A stretch of 64,000 nt of DNA from JAUSIF01 sp963711595 (GCA_963711595.1 CAVQER010000006.1:186001-250000), one strand, 5' to 3'; shown: positions 16,679 to 25,006, numbered from the stretch's first letter. Numbers and translations: made by a program. The notes: generated from the letters alone by a model not told the origin.

Positions 16679-17314
16679 TTACCCGGTCCGTCCAAAGAAC
16701 GCCCGCTCGAACTCGTCGAAACGGCGTCGCTGATAAATCAAAAACACGCCCATGCTGATGAGCGCGCCTGCAATGCCGAGCATCACCGCGAGCACGATCT
16801 GCTCCCGGCCGAGCAGCCATGCGGCGAGCAGTGCAACGGCGGCTCCGGCAACGATGCTGTTGATGGCGGCCACCATGCTGGCCGTGGTGCCGAACCAGAT
16901 GAACGGCGTGGGCCTGACGCCGCTCTGGGCCTTCGTTTCGGCCTGGTCATCGTCGCTGCCTCCCCAGAGCGGGAAATAGGAGGCGGCCTCTGGCGTGAGG
17001 TTGCGGTAGTAGCGACGGATGCGCACGATCGCGGTCTGAAACTGATAGTGCTCGATGCTGGTATCGACCAATCGCACCAGGGTGAAGAGCCCGAGCAGGA
17101 AGATGGCCGGCAGCACGGTCGCCGCAAGCGGCATGAACGCGCCCGGAGTCTGGACGGCGAAGCCCATCGCCACCAGCGAGCTCGAAAGCGAGAGCACATA
17201 GAGCGAGGCGCGTGTCCCCGCCTCCGTCACCGTCGTGCCCGCCGCCGACTGCAGCACGAAGTGCTCGGTCCCGAGCGCGGATATGAAGGCTGATTGCCTG
17301 TCCTTTTCGTCCAT
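16679..17314 (-). CDS. integral membrane protein of unknown function
   Basis: A 211-residue protein with about four membrane helices: a pair near residues 38-58 and 62-85, and a pair near 143-163 and 168-190. Between them is a cytoplasmic or periplasmic segment with TSIEHYQFQTAIVRIRRYYR. The tail is basic, RRRFDEFERAFFGRTG. Start MDEKDRQSAFIS has GGGGAA upstream. I do not recognise a named family. It is 28 bases downstream of the small basic protein gene and may be co-transcribed with it. Confidence 0.7.
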   Translation of the reverse strand: MDEKDRQSAFISALGTEHFVLQSAAGTTVTEAGTRASLYVLSLSSSLVAMGFAVQTPGAFMPLAATVLPAIFLLGLFTLVRLVDTSIEHYQFQTAIVRIRRYYRNLTPEAASYFPLWGGSDDDQAETKAQSGVRPTPFIWFGTTASMVAAINSIVAGAAVALLAAWLLGREQIVLAVMLGIAGALISMGVFLIYQRRRFDEFERAFFGRTG

Positions 17315-17342
17315 GAGAATTCCCCGTTCAGGCTGTGGATTT

Positions 17343-17564
17343 CTAATCCTCATCCTCGCGCAACAGGCGATCCAGCATCTCCGGCCGCATGCGCCTGATT
17401 TTCTTTTCCGTCTCGGCTTCGTGCCGCCGGTCGTTCGGCTCGCCGCGCTTCGGCGCCTTGCGGGCATATTGTTTCGCGAACACGCGCACCTCCGCGGCTC
17501 TCAATGCGCGCTTTTCCGCTGCATTGGGACGCCGCTTGTTTCGGGAACCCGGCTCCTTCGCCAT
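17343..17564 (-). CDS. small basic hypothetical protein
   Basis: A 73-residue, highly charged protein (MAKEPGSRNKRRPNAAEKRA..., ending MRPEMLDRLLREDED) with no membrane segment. The basic N-terminal half and the acidic C-terminal end suggest nucleic acid or protein contact. Similar short proteins occur widely in Bradyrhizobium-like genomes without known function. The frame is open upstream, but this start gives the coherent charged protein. Confidence 0.6.
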   Translation of the reverse strand: MAKEPGSRNKRRPNAAEKRALRAAEVRVFAKQYARKAPKRGEPNDRRHEAETEKKIRRMRPEMLDRLLREDED

Positions 17565-17771
17565 CGGCTGAAATATAAGCGAATAGCCGCGCGAGGTCGC
17601 GGCGCGGCCGATCGATCTCGCCGAGGGTCGGGAAGTGGAGATCGATCTCCTAGTAACTCTTGAGGCCGCGCACCCATCGCCGGAGGTGCAGTTTCTCAAG
17701 CAACGCGCCGCCAGCGGCCCTCTGAAAAGTCGGCGCCCGCACGAGAGCGGGCGCCGAAGGTTTATAACGCT

Positions 17772-18047
17772 TTACGGAATTTGGGCCTCTCCTTCCGCGA
17801 GCGGCCGTGGATCTCCCGCGGTCGCCGCGAGGCCGCCGGCGAAGGTGTCCTGCGCCGCAAGCACCGAAATCGTGCCGAACGCATCGTAGTAATTGTAGTA
17901 GTTCCTGTGCTCCGCCCGCCGCAGGAGCTCCTGCATGCGATGGACGGTTTGCGCGTCCGGCAACTGCACGGCAGCCTGTTCCTGTGCGCTCGCGGTGCCC
18001 GAGAGAAGCGCCGCCAGCGTGGTACCGATCAAGATCATCTTGAGCAT
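17772..18047 (-). CDS. small secreted hypothetical protein
   Basis: A 91-residue protein with a clear signal peptide (MLKMILIGTTLAALLSGTAS, cleavage ASA-QE). The mature part is a single amphipathic region, VHRMQELLRRAEHRNYYNYYD, followed by a Gly/Ala-rich end. GGAGG precedes the start. No family recognised. Confidence 0.6.
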   Translation of the reverse strand: MLKMILIGTTLAALLSGTASAQEQAAVQLPDAQTVHRMQELLRRAEHRNYYNYYDAFGTISVLAAQDTFAGGLAATAGDPRPLAEGEAQIP

Positions 18048-18585
18048 GGCATTTTCCTCCGTTGCTCACGCGCATGGATTGCGCGTGCGATGACGGATCC
18101 TTGCGGGCGACCATGACCTGGAGCGGTGCCCCGGCGTGAATTGGGCGTGAAAAAGGTCACACCGGGAGAAAAAATACTAACAGTCAGGTGGCGCGATTCG
18201 CGCCGTAGTTGCCGTGATTCAAAATTGGGCGCACGACTAAAAAACGTGCGGCGCATACTGATTCGCTTGGGGCCCGCGCACGGCGTGCGCCGCGCGCCTG
18301 AACGCAACCGTACAATTTCAGTCATTTTCGGGCCCGGAGCCGCGCGCGTCGCGCGAGCAGGTAATGCGGCCTGCGCGACACTGGCATACCGTTTGCTTTC
18401 TCTCACCCGAGTTCGCGTGAAGCGAGTTCCAACCAAGGAGTCACCCGCAACGAAGCAAACAAGGTAGAAAATCCATGTCACGCTTGACCAACTGCGCATT
18501 CGTATTGCGCCCGCGCGGCGCCGACGAAATCCGCGGACGCGGCTTCATCCCTCCGCGTTTCGCCCGCCTTCAGCCGAGAATCGAA
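18048..18585. other. intergenic region without a clear gene
   Basis: It separates two secreted protein genes. A plus-strand frame of about 113 Arg-rich codons exists (18126-18467) but looks non-coding. The region mixes AT-rich pieces with GC-rich hairpins such as GCGCACGGCGTGCGC near 18276 and CCGCGCGCGTCGCGCG near 18341. An unannotated small RNA is possible. AAGG at about 18462 could serve an alternative upstream start (18475) of the next gene. Confidence 0.4.
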
Positions 18586-18924
18586 ATGCTCGGCGCCGCC
18601 TTCGCTGCCCTCGTCGCCCTGCTCGTCGCGGGCGCCGCCATCGCCGAAGGCTTTCACAGCAATCCCTGGCTCCTGAGCTGGATCCCGCCGACCTGCTGCG
18701 TCACCAATGATTGCTGCTGGGAAATCACAGAAAGCGAAGTGCGGCCGGTTTCCGGCGACAGCTGGGAAGTGCTTTCGACCGGGCAAGTATTGCCGCGCTC
18801 GGCCTGGTCGCCGGACGGCCGCTTTTATCGCTGCGCCTGCGATCTCGCGGCAGGAAAGTGGATCAAGCACCAGGGCGCGAACACGCGCTGTCTGTTCGTG
18901 CCAATGCGCTCGGTCGCGCGTTAG
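18586..18924 (+). CDS. cysteine-rich secreted protein
   Basis: A 112-residue product with a signal peptide (MLGAAFAALVALLVAGAAIA, cleavage before EGF). The mature part contains WIPPTCCVTNDCCWEI and YRCACDLAAGKW, then a final Cys near the end: seven cysteines in about 90 residues, so it is likely disulfide-bonded in the periplasm or outside. A longer version starting at 18475 adds 37 residues ahead of the signal segment and has its own AAGG site, so the start is uncertain. Similar proteins are seen in Bradyrhizobiaceae; function unknown. Confidence 0.65.
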   Translation: MLGAAFAALVALLVAGAAIAEGFHSNPWLLSWIPPTCCVTNDCCWEITESEVRPVSGDSWEVLSTGQVLPRSAWSPDGRFYRCACDLAAGKWIKHQGANTRCLFVPMRSVAR

Positions 18925-18966
18925 TCGAACCGCGTCAAAGCCCGCGCTCGTTCCAGCGCGACGGCA

Positions 18967-18986
18967 CCCCGGCGTCCGAGCCGGGG
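18967..18986 (+). terminator. possible weak terminator hairpin
   Basis: A 7-bp stem CCCCGGC / GCCGGGG with a six-base loop, 42 bases after the Cys-rich gene stop. No T-run follows, so it is a hairpin with uncertain terminator activity. It lies between convergent genes. Confidence 0.35.
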
Positions 18987-19005
18987 CCCGTTGCGCGGAA
19001 GGACT

Positions 19006-19369
19006 TCATTTCACCTGGTTCAGAAGCGTGACGCAGGCCGACGCCACGTCCCGATTGGGCTCCGAGCCGGGGAACTTGGTCCACCCGGCTTTTTCGATCA
19101 GCTCATTCCAATTCCACGAGTTCGGCTTTCCGCAGAGCCGCCAGATTTGCGGTGGCATCCACCGACCGCTGGAATCCGTCGGCACAAATCGGCGCCAGCA
19201 CGCGCACGATGGCCGCTGTTTCCGCGCCCCTGACTTGTTGCGCATGGGTGCTGCCGAGAACCCATCCGCCCCAGTAGAAGCCGATGATAAGGGTTGCGAT
19301 GGCGCCAACCGCCGCGCCCTGCAGGAGCCGCGTAATCGAGTCTCCCTGGAGGATTGGTGGTAACTGCAT
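19006..19369 (-). pseudogene. frameshifted membrane-anchored small protein
   Basis: From the ATG at 19369 (AAGGAA upstream) the frame reads a membrane helix LLQGAAVGAIATLIIGFYWG, then ICADGFQRSVDATANLAALR and stops at 19103. A second frame, offset by one base, continues as NSWNWNELIEKAGWTKFPGS then EPNRDVASACVTLLNQVK and stops at 19006. Together they give a normal-looking anchored protein of about 120 residues. The shift is near 19120-19135, at the AAAGCCGAACTC stretch. Either a real frameshift mutation or a base-call error; function of the intact family is unknown. Confidence 0.6.
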
Positions 19370-19651
19370 GGGAATTCCTTCCGCCCGACATGTTTCGGAG
19401 CGAGGCCACGAAAACCCGAATGGGTTCCGGTCGTTAAGTTGGAATGGAGGCCCGGCCGCTTTGCGCTGGCGGATCGGTCGCCGCCACTGTGCGCTCATTC
19501 CCCGTCAAAGTCATCCGCCCGCTGCGGGCATCGCGCGGCTTTTTTCCTCGTTTCCGCCGAGAAAGCTTGAGCGTGCCGCCGGGTGTAAATGATGCAATCA
19601 GGCGAAGCTGTGGATCGCCGGACATCGCAAAAGTGAAAAGTCGCTAGTCTC

Positions 19652-19945
19652 TTAGGTATTCCGTCCGTCCTCGCTCTGCGCCTTCCTCCAACCGGTCAGC
19701 GTGCCGGCTTGGGGATTCTCTTTCTTGGGCTTGCTGGCGCGCTTCTTCTTTGGCGGAGCGGCGGGATTCGCGGCCGCTTCGGCCGCATCGCGCGCGAGGC
19801 GCAACGCCTTCAAGCGCTCGGTCTTTTTGTTGGCGGCGATCGCATCGGCCTCGTACCCGATGACCGTCTTCTTCCCTTCGACGGTATGTTGGGTTTTCTT
19901 GAACTGGATCTCGGCTGCGCTCAAATTCTTTGCATTATTTGCCAA
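19652..19945 (-). CDS. small Lys/Ala-rich hypothetical protein
   Basis: A 97-residue protein rich in Lys, Ala and Arg: LSAAEIQFKKTQHTVEGKKT, a long helix TERLKALRLARDAAEAAA, then a PPKKKRASKPKKE basic tail. A TTG start is proposed because GGGAGA lies seven bases upstream and the sequence before it looks non-coding; an ATG at 20035 in the same frame is the alternative. Likely nucleic-acid associated by composition; similar short proteins occur in rhizobia with no assigned role. Confidence 0.6.
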   Translation of the reverse strand: MANNAKNLSAAEIQFKKTQHTVEGKKTVIGYEADAIAANKKTERLKALRLARDAAEAAANPAAPPKKKRASKPKKENPQAGTLTGWRKAQSEDGRNT

Positions 19946-20126
19946 ATCGATCTCCCGTTGAGGGGCACGCGCATCCGGCACGTCGTAGACGCGAAGTGCG
20001 AGTCTCGTTTTTGCGCTATGAGGCCCACAAGGCACGCAAAAGCGCCGCCGTGCAACCCCCTCCTGCCACTTTCCCCAAATGAGCTTTTGAACTGAGAGGC
20101 GCCGAAACCGCCCTTGCGCAGCGTTT

Positions 20127-20561
20127 TCACTTCCGGATCGGCATCGTGTAGCAGACCGCGTCGCCCTCGATCACGACCGTGCCGTCGTGACGCACGACAC
20201 GCGTTTTCAGCTCGGTGATCGGCTTGTCGCTCCGTACCTTCGTCACTTCCACTTCACCGGTGATCGTGTCGCCTGGCCGGACCGGCGCCTTGAAGCTCCA
20301 GTTCGCCTGCAGGAACACCGTGCCGGGCCCAGGCAGATCCTGGGCGACGACCGCGTTCAATATCGCGCTCGTGACCCCGCCTTGCACCACGATGCCGCCG
20401 AAGCGCGATTGTCGGGCCGCGGCCTCGTCGTAGTGCAGCGGATTGCGGTCGCCGCTGATCTCGGTGAACAACTCGATGTCGCGCGCCGTGACCTTACGCG
20501 AACGCCGCGCCGTCTGCCCGACCTTGGGCATGCCGTTCGGCCAGACCTCGTCCACGGTCAT
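20127..20561 (-). CDS. MaoC-family (R)-specific enoyl-CoA hydratase
   Basis: A 144-residue hot-dog-fold protein. The catalytic signature ISGDRNPLHYDEAAARQSRFGGIVVQG carries the Asp and His of the hydratase 2 family. The following FLQANWSFKAPVRPGDTITGEVEV is the usual second half. It probably hydrates trans-2-enoyl-CoA to (R)-3-hydroxyacyl-CoA, feeding polyhydroxyalkanoate or fatty acid metabolism; the exact substrate cannot be read. It lies 23 bases downstream of the esterase gene, possibly in one transcript. Confidence 0.85.
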   Translation of the reverse strand: MTVDEVWPNGMPKVGQTARRSRKVTARDIELFTEISGDRNPLHYDEAAARQSRFGGIVVQGGVTSAILNAVVAQDLPGPGTVFLQANWSFKAPVRPGDTITGEVEVTKVRSDKPITELKTRVVRHDGTVVIEGDAVCYTMPIRK

Positions 20562-20584
20562 CGCCGCCCCCGTCGTCGCGCCCG

Positions 20585-21220
20585 CTATTTCTTAGCGCCC
20601 TTCAGCATCGGCTCGACGAGCTTCATCATGTTCCGCGCGATAATGGTGTTACCCTCCGGGTTCTCGTGGCCGTCCGGATGAAAGCCCGATGGCGGAACGC
20701 CCTCCGTGAAATTGCAACCGACCGCGCCGAATTTCGTGGGCAGTCGTAAATAGACATCCTTGTATCCTTCCTTGTCGTAGCCCGGCGGAAACGGTGCTCT
20801 GCGACCGCATACGATGAGGCGGATGTTGCGCGCCTTCAGATTGGACAGGATCTCGGACAGGTTCTTTTCGATCGAGGCGGGCGAAACGCCTTTCCGCGCA
20901 TCGTTGACGCCAAGCGTGACGATCGCGATCTGCGTTCCGGCCGGGACAGCGGAATTGACTCGGGCGAGCGCGCCCGAGGTCGTGTCGCCTGGAATGCCCG
21001 CATTGATCACGGTCACGTCGTATCCCTTCGCCTTCAGCATGGCTTCGAGCTGTGCCGGATAGGACTGCTCACGCGACATGTTCATGCCGTAAGTGTTGCT
21101 GTCGCCGAACGCGACGATGCGGATCGGCTCTGCGAAGGCGACGCCCGCAAAAGCGAGCGCGCCGAACGTGAGCCAGCCCACGCGGTTCGCTGCTCTGTTC
21201 AGCTCTCTACGAGATTTCAT
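20585..21220 (-). CDS. SGNH/GDSL-family arylesterase or lysophospholipase (TesA-like)
   Basis: A 211-residue protein with a signal peptide (hydrophobic stretch to about residue 30, AFA-EP). The catalytic blocks are present: VAFGDSNTYG (block I, Ser), VINAGIPGDTTSG (block II, Gly), VTLGVNDARKG (block III, Asn) and FHPDGHENPEGN (block V, His). It hydrolyses esters or thioesters in the periplasm; substrate not predictable. Length matches TesA-like enzymes. Confidence 0.88.
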   Translation of the reverse strand: MKSRRELNRAANRVGWLTFGALAFAGVAFAEPIRIVAFGDSNTYGMNMSREQSYPAQLEAMLKAKGYDVTVINAGIPGDTTSGALARVNSAVPAGTQIAIVTLGVNDARKGVSPASIEKNLSEILSNLKARNIRLIVCGRRAPFPPGYDKEGYKDVYLRLPTKFGAVGCNFTEGVPPSGFHPDGHENPEGNTIIARNMMKLVEPMLKGAKK

Positions 21221-21316
21221 GCCCGGGTTCTGCCTTCCCCTAGAGGCAGACTATGCGCGGTGGCCGGCTTCGCAAGTCGCGGGCTGAAACGCGAGCTCAA
21301 ATCGCAGGACTTCCGC

Positions 21317-22237
21317 CTATTCCCCTCCCCCAATCACGGCCCGCGGGGTGCAGCAATGATTGAGCACCCCGACCGCCGTACGATCGAAGGCCGGATACTT
21401 CACGGGGGCAGGTGCGGGAGCGGGCGCGGGATTCCCGAAGAGCGGTTGCGGTTGCGGTTGCGGCTGCGGTCGCGCGGCGGCCAGCGGCTGACTCGCGCCA
21501 GCCGGGGTTAGCGGCGGGAACAGAACCGCGAGCGGGTTGGGTTGTGTCTGTTGAGTCTGCTGGTGCGCTTGCGGCGAATACGGTTGCGGCGACAACGGCT
21601 GTGGCGTCGCGGGCGGCGGCGCTGGACGCGCGGCGTGGCGTTGCACTACCGGCGGCCGTACCACCGGCCGCGCAGGCGCGGGAGGTGCCGCGCGCGGCTC
21701 TGGAGCTTCGATGGAGCGCGGCAGCGCGATCGAGCCGGTCGGCTCAAGATCCGCTTCGTTGAGTTTCGCCAGGATTGCTTGAGCCTCGGTCGCGCTGCTT
21801 GGCGGCTGCGCGGCTTCCGTCTGGGTCGGCTCAGGTTTCGCGAGAGCGGGCTGAGGCAAAGCGCGCGGCGCCGTGACGGCCGCGACAAAAATCGGATCGG
21901 CTTTCGTATCCGCCTCGACGTCCGCGGTGGCGATCATCGGCGGAAGCGGCTTCGGCTTCGCGACCGTGACGGCCGCGATTTCCATCTTCGTGTCGTTTTC
22001 GGTGTCGAGGAACGGGATCAGATGCACGGCGAGCTCGGCCGGCGGCGCGGTCCACACCGGCACCTTGATGTGCTGCTGTGCGGGCAGCGGCTTCTCCATC
22101 ACCGATAGCTCGATGCGGGGCGCCTCGCCGCGCGCGAGCGCGGCAACCTCGGCGTTGCCGCCGATCAACTGGAAGCCGATGAAAGCGAACGCGACCAGCG
22201 ACACCATTGCGCCGGTCAGCAGGCGAAGATCGAACAT
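21317..22237 (-). CDS. proline-rich membrane-anchored protein
   Basis: A 306-residue protein with one N-terminal membrane helix (LLTGAMVSLVAFAFIGFQLI). The rest is a long, largely disordered periplasmic region rich in Pro, Ala and Gln, with tandem PQ dipeptides and an APAPAPAP run. The last 20 residues contain a CC pair (VLNHCCTPRAVIGGGE). Start MFDLRLL has TTGGAGG upstream; an ATG 12 codons earlier is an alternative. No family recognised; envelope-spanning or cell-wall interaction is plausible from composition. Confidence 0.65.
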   Translation of the reverse strand: MFDLRLLTGAMVSLVAFAFIGFQLIGGNAEVAALARGEAPRIELSVMEKPLPAQQHIKVPVWTAPPAELAVHLIPFLDTENDTKMEIAAVTVAKPKPLPPMIATADVEADTKADPIFVAAVTAPRALPQPALAKPEPTQTEAAQPPSSATEAQAILAKLNEADLEPTGSIALPRSIEAPEPRAAPPAPARPVVRPPVVQRHAARPAPPPATPQPLSPQPYSPQAHQQTQQTQPNPLAVLFPPLTPAGASQPLAAARPQPQPQPQPLFGNPAPAPAPAPVKYPAFDRTAVGVLNHCCTPRAVIGGGE

Positions 22238-22385
22238 CCGTGCCTCCAACGGTCCCCTCAGCGAAGGGCGCACCGTCGGCCGGATATGGTTAACAAATCC
22301 CTAACGCGCGGCGCGGGCTATGTCCGCCACCGCACGGAAAGCGCGATTTCTTGGGCTTTCTCGTGCCGCATCAGCCTTCGCCATG

Positions 22386-22775
22386 TCACCCCGGCGCGTG
22401 GCACACCGCCTCGACGTTGTTGCCGTCGGGATCGAGGACGAACGCGCCGTAGTAGTTCGGATGATAATGCGCGCGGACCCCTGGCGCGCCGTTGTCCCGG
22501 CCGCCTGCCGTGAGCGCCGCGCGATAGAACGCATCAACCGTTGTGCGGTCCTCGGCGACAATGGCCACGTGCACCGGCTTGTCGAGCTTGCCGGCCCCGG
22601 CGATCCAGAAATCCGGCTTGCCATCCTTGCCGAAGCCCGCGGCCGAATACCCATCCGCGGTCAGCTCCGCGCCAACGTCCAGGATGAGCGTGTAGCCGAG
22701 CGGCGCGAGCGCGTTCGCGTAGAAGTCCTTGGCGCGCGCCATGTCGGAAACGGAGAAGCCGACGTGATCGATCAT
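22386..22775 (-). CDS. VOC-family (glyoxalase/dioxygenase-like) protein
   Basis: A 129-residue protein with the vicinal oxygen chelate fold: MIDHVGFSVSDMARAKDFYANAL at the start and YYGAFVLDPDGNNVEAVCH at the end, giving the usual His and Glu metal ligands. Start chosen by AGGGAGG five bases before. Reaction unknown; such single-domain VOC proteins range from lyases to resistance proteins. Confidence 0.82.
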   Translation of the reverse strand: MIDHVGFSVSDMARAKDFYANALAPLGYTLILDVGAELTADGYSAAGFGKDGKPDFWIAGAGKLDKPVHVAIVAEDRTTVDAFYRAALTAGGRDNGAPGVRAHYHPNYYGAFVLDPDGNNVEAVCHAPG

Positions 22776-22829
22776 GTGAACCTCCCTGCGGCTCACATCA
22801 TTGCCGATCCGTGTCGCGTGGCAACCGTC

Positions 22830-23183
22830 TCAGGCTTCGAGGGGCGTCTGCTGATGAAACGCCATTTTCCACGATCCGTTTCGCTTGACGTAGCCGGAAC
22901 TGACGAGCGCCGCGTAGTCCTCGCCGTTCGCGCGCGTCGCGTGCGCTTCATAGGTGAGGATCGCCACGCCCGGCGCCGGCTCGAGGAAACCTTTCACCGA
23001 CAGGTCGAGGTTGCGCCAGCGAGCCTCATCCTTGATCGTGGCCGCGATGTCCTCCTTGCCGTACAGCCCGGACATCTCGGTGAATGCGACCAGGCAGGAA
23101 TCGTCGAGGTTCTTGCGGTACCAATCCGCGTTCCCCGTCCAGAACTGCTTTTCCAGCGGGAGAAAATCGTCTTTCGTGGCCAT
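22830..23183 (-). CDS. NTF2-like (SnoaL/DUF4440-type) protein
   Basis: A 117-residue cone-shaped NTF2-like fold by sequence pattern: a helical N-terminus, CLVAFTEMSGLYGKEDIAAT, then beta strands ending YVKRNGSWKMAFHQQTPLEA. There are no catalytic residues that fix a function. It lies in a run of small minus-strand metabolic genes of the same type (22386-24113), each with its own ribosome site. Confidence 0.7.
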   Translation of the reverse strand: MATKDDFLPLEKQFWTGNADWYRKNLDDSCLVAFTEMSGLYGKEDIAATIKDEARWRNLDLSVKGFLEPAPGVAILTYEAHATRANGEDYAALVSSGYVKRNGSWKMAFHQQTPLEA

Positions 23184-23264
23184 TACGATTTTCCTTCTGT
23201 GGGATGACCCGAAGGAAAACGATGCACGGTCGATCGAGTTCCCGATCCCGCAAAGCCGAATGCG

Positions 23265-23645
23265 TTAGTCGTTCGTCAACAGATTGGCGTCGCGCGCGAG
23301 CAGCCATCTGCCGTCGGGCTGCTTCTTCAGGATCGTGAGCGTGTAGCCGGAGCGCTTGGCGGGCGCGCCGCCGGGTGGCGTCATGGTCACGGTGATGTGG
23401 TTGCGGATCCACGCCCAGTCGCCGAGCACTTCGATTTCCTTGATATCGGTCGTCCCCTGCATGCGCACGTCTTTCATCCTGCGCGCGGCATCGGCGAACA
23501 CGTCCTTGCCGAACGGAGGGCGGCCCGGGACCATGAACACAACGTCGTCGGCCATGAGACCGAGCACTGTGTCGAGGTCGCCAGCTTCGCTCGCGACCAT
23601 CCATTTCATCACGAGTTCGCGTATCGCGCGTTCGTCGGCGTTCAT
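23265..23645 (-). CDS. SgcJ/EcaC-type NTF2-like protein
   Basis: A 126-residue protein of the DUF4440/SgcJ group: ERAIRELVMKWMVASEAGDLDTVLGLMADDVVFMVPGRPPF at the N-terminus, the usual helix-turn with ADDVVF, and KKQPDGRWLLARDANLL at the end. Members are small dimers with a hydrophobic pocket, sometimes isomerases. Function here is unknown. It is similar in fold to the neighbour at 22830-23183, possibly an old duplication. Confidence 0.78.
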   Translation of the reverse strand: MNADERAIRELVMKWMVASEAGDLDTVLGLMADDVVFMVPGRPPFGKDVFADAARRMKDVRMQGTTDIKEIEVLGDWAWIRNHITVTMTPPGGAPAKRSGYTLTILKKQPDGRWLLARDANLLTND

Positions 23646-23687
23646 GGGAGCTAAACTCCCAAAGCGGAACGAGGTTGCGCGCGGCGT

Positions 23688-24113
23688 CTATTCAAGCGGC
23701 CGGCCGCGCAGGTCCTCGGCTCGTGTCAGCTTGATCAGCACGCCGTAGCCCTGATCCGCGCCGTCGTGCGTCTGCTCGCGCGGCAGCAGCTTCGCGAAGA
23801 TCGCGTCCTTCACAGGGCCGCTCTCGTGGACGGTCGCCGTTCCATAGAAGCGCAGCACCGCGGACTGCAGCGTCTTCTCGCGGAACGCCTTCATGTTCGA
23901 GTACACGACGACCACGCGCGGATCCTGCTTCAGGTTGTCGAGCGCCTTGCGCTTCGAGCGCTCCCAATAGGCAAGATGCTCGTCGTCGAAGACGATCATG
24001 CTGCCCTTGGGACTTATATTCGGGCCGTCGGCGCCCACGGTACCGACCAGGCACACGTGATCGTCCGCCCAGGCGCTGTGGATGAAATCCCGGATCTTTT
24101 GGCTGAAGGCCAT
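23688..24113 (-). CDS. pyridoxamine 5'-phosphate oxidase-family flavin-binding protein
   Basis: A 141-residue split-barrel protein: FIHSAWADDHVCLVGTVGADGPNISPKGSMIVFDDEHLAYWER then KALDNLKQDPRVVVVYS, the core of PNPOx-like proteins that bind FMN or F420. It lacks the C-terminal part of true PdxH. AGGGGGA precedes the ATG. Probably a general flavin-dependent reductase; the substrate is not predictable. Confidence 0.8.
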   Translation of the reverse strand: MAFSQKIRDFIHSAWADDHVCLVGTVGADGPNISPKGSMIVFDDEHLAYWERSKRKALDNLKQDPRVVVVYSNMKAFREKTLQSAVLRFYGTATVHESGPVKDAIFAKLLPREQTHDGADQGYGVLIKLTRAEDLRGRPLE

Positions 24114-24276
24114 ACGGTCCCCCTTTTTCGCAGCCAAGGTAGCGCCGCGGATAACGGGAAGAAAGCGCTGCCTTCCTTGACGCCTAGGGGGTGAGCGGCG
24201 ACATTCACGCGGATTCGCCCGAGTCCAGGTGGGATGCGGCGCCGTTCCGGCAGGCCGCGCAGAGGAGGATGGTTCG

Positions 24277-24714
24277 ATGCGCATTTCGTTCTTCCGTGTT
24301 GGCTTCGTCGCGTTGCTGGCCTTGTTGGCCGTGGGCGTCGCGACCCCGTCGCAGGCGCAAAGCGGCAGCGTTCGGCTCGAATTCGTGAAAGCCGGCTGGT
24401 TCGTCGGCGGCTCGTTGGGCAGCGGGGTATTGAACTTCGCCGGCCGCACCTACCCGCTCAATATCGGCGGCCTGAGCGCGGGCCTCACGTTCGGCGCGTC
24501 GAAGACAACGCTCACCGGCACGGCGCGCAATCTGCGCACCGCATCCGACATCACCGGCACCTACACCGCGGTCGGCGCCGGCGCGACGGTCGCCGGCGGC
24601 GGACGCGTCATCGAGTTGCGCAACGCGCGAGGCGTCGTGCTCTCGCTCGGGGGCGCGTCGGTCGGTCTGTCGTTCGATCTCGACCTGAGCGGAATGGAAA
24701 TCACCTTCCGCTGA
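24277..24714 (+). CDS. secreted Gly-rich beta-type hypothetical protein
   Basis: A 145-residue protein with a signal peptide (FVALLALLAVGVATPSQAQS). The mature part is a set of beta-like repeats with regular glycines: KAGWFVGGSLGSGVLNFAGR, SAGLTFGASKTTLTGTARNL, TYTAVGAGATVAGGG and SVGLSFDLDLSGMEITFR. Homologous-looking proteins are common in rhizobia without a role. Start MRISFF preceded by GGAGG eight bases away. A strong terminator follows. Confidence 0.72.
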   Translation: MRISFFRVGFVALLALLAVGVATPSQAQSGSVRLEFVKAGWFVGGSLGSGVLNFAGRTYPLNIGGLSAGLTFGASKTTLTGTARNLRTASDITGTYTAVGAGATVAGGGRVIELRNARGVVLSLGGASVGLSFDLDLSGMEITFR

Positions 24715-24734
24715 TCGCTCGTGAAACATTAAAA

Positions 24735-24766
24735 GCCGGCTCGCTGTAAGGCGGGCCGGCCTTTTT
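24735..24766 (+). terminator. rho-independent terminator
   Basis: Stem GCCGGCTCGC / GCGGGCCGGC (with a bulge) followed by CTTTTTATTT, just after the Gly-rich secreted protein. AAAA before the stem also makes it a possible terminator for the convergent BrnA-like gene. Confidence 0.88.
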
Positions 24767-24784
24767 ATTTCAAGACGTCATCCG

Positions 24785-25006
24785 CTAGTTCTTGATGAAG
24801 GTGCGCAACGCCGCGTTGATCCGATCCTGCCAGCCGGGCCCGTCTGCCTGGAAAAGGTCGAGCACGTCCCGGTCGATGCGGAGCGTCACCGTTTCCTTCG
24901 CGCCCGGTAGGGATGAGCCCTTCGGCTCAGGTTCGGGGACCTTGGGCGCTGTGCGCTTGAATACGTCTTCCGCGGCCTTGCGCGGGTCGGCTTGTCTGCG
25001 TGTCAT
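24785..25006 (-). CDS. BrnA-like antitoxin, orphan
   Basis: A 73-residue protein. The C-terminal part, KETVTLRIDRDVLDLFQADGPGWQDRINAALRTFIKN, is the BrnA ribbon-helix-helix pattern (VTLRID, GPGWQDRINAALR). BrnA is normally encoded just after the RNase toxin BrnT, but only about 40 non-coding bases separate this start from the frame of the HD-GYP gene on the other strand, so no BrnT is present. It could be a solitary regulator or a remnant. Confidence 0.8.
   Translation of the reverse strand: MTRRQADPRKAAEDVFKRTAPKVPEPEPKGSSLPGAKETVTLRIDRDVLDLFQADGPGWQDRINAALRTFIKN

Noticed and set aside
18126..18467. 113-codon plus-strand frame before the Cys-rich gene
   Set aside because: Arg-rich, no motif, no ribosome site, no sensible codon pattern; recorded as intergenic.
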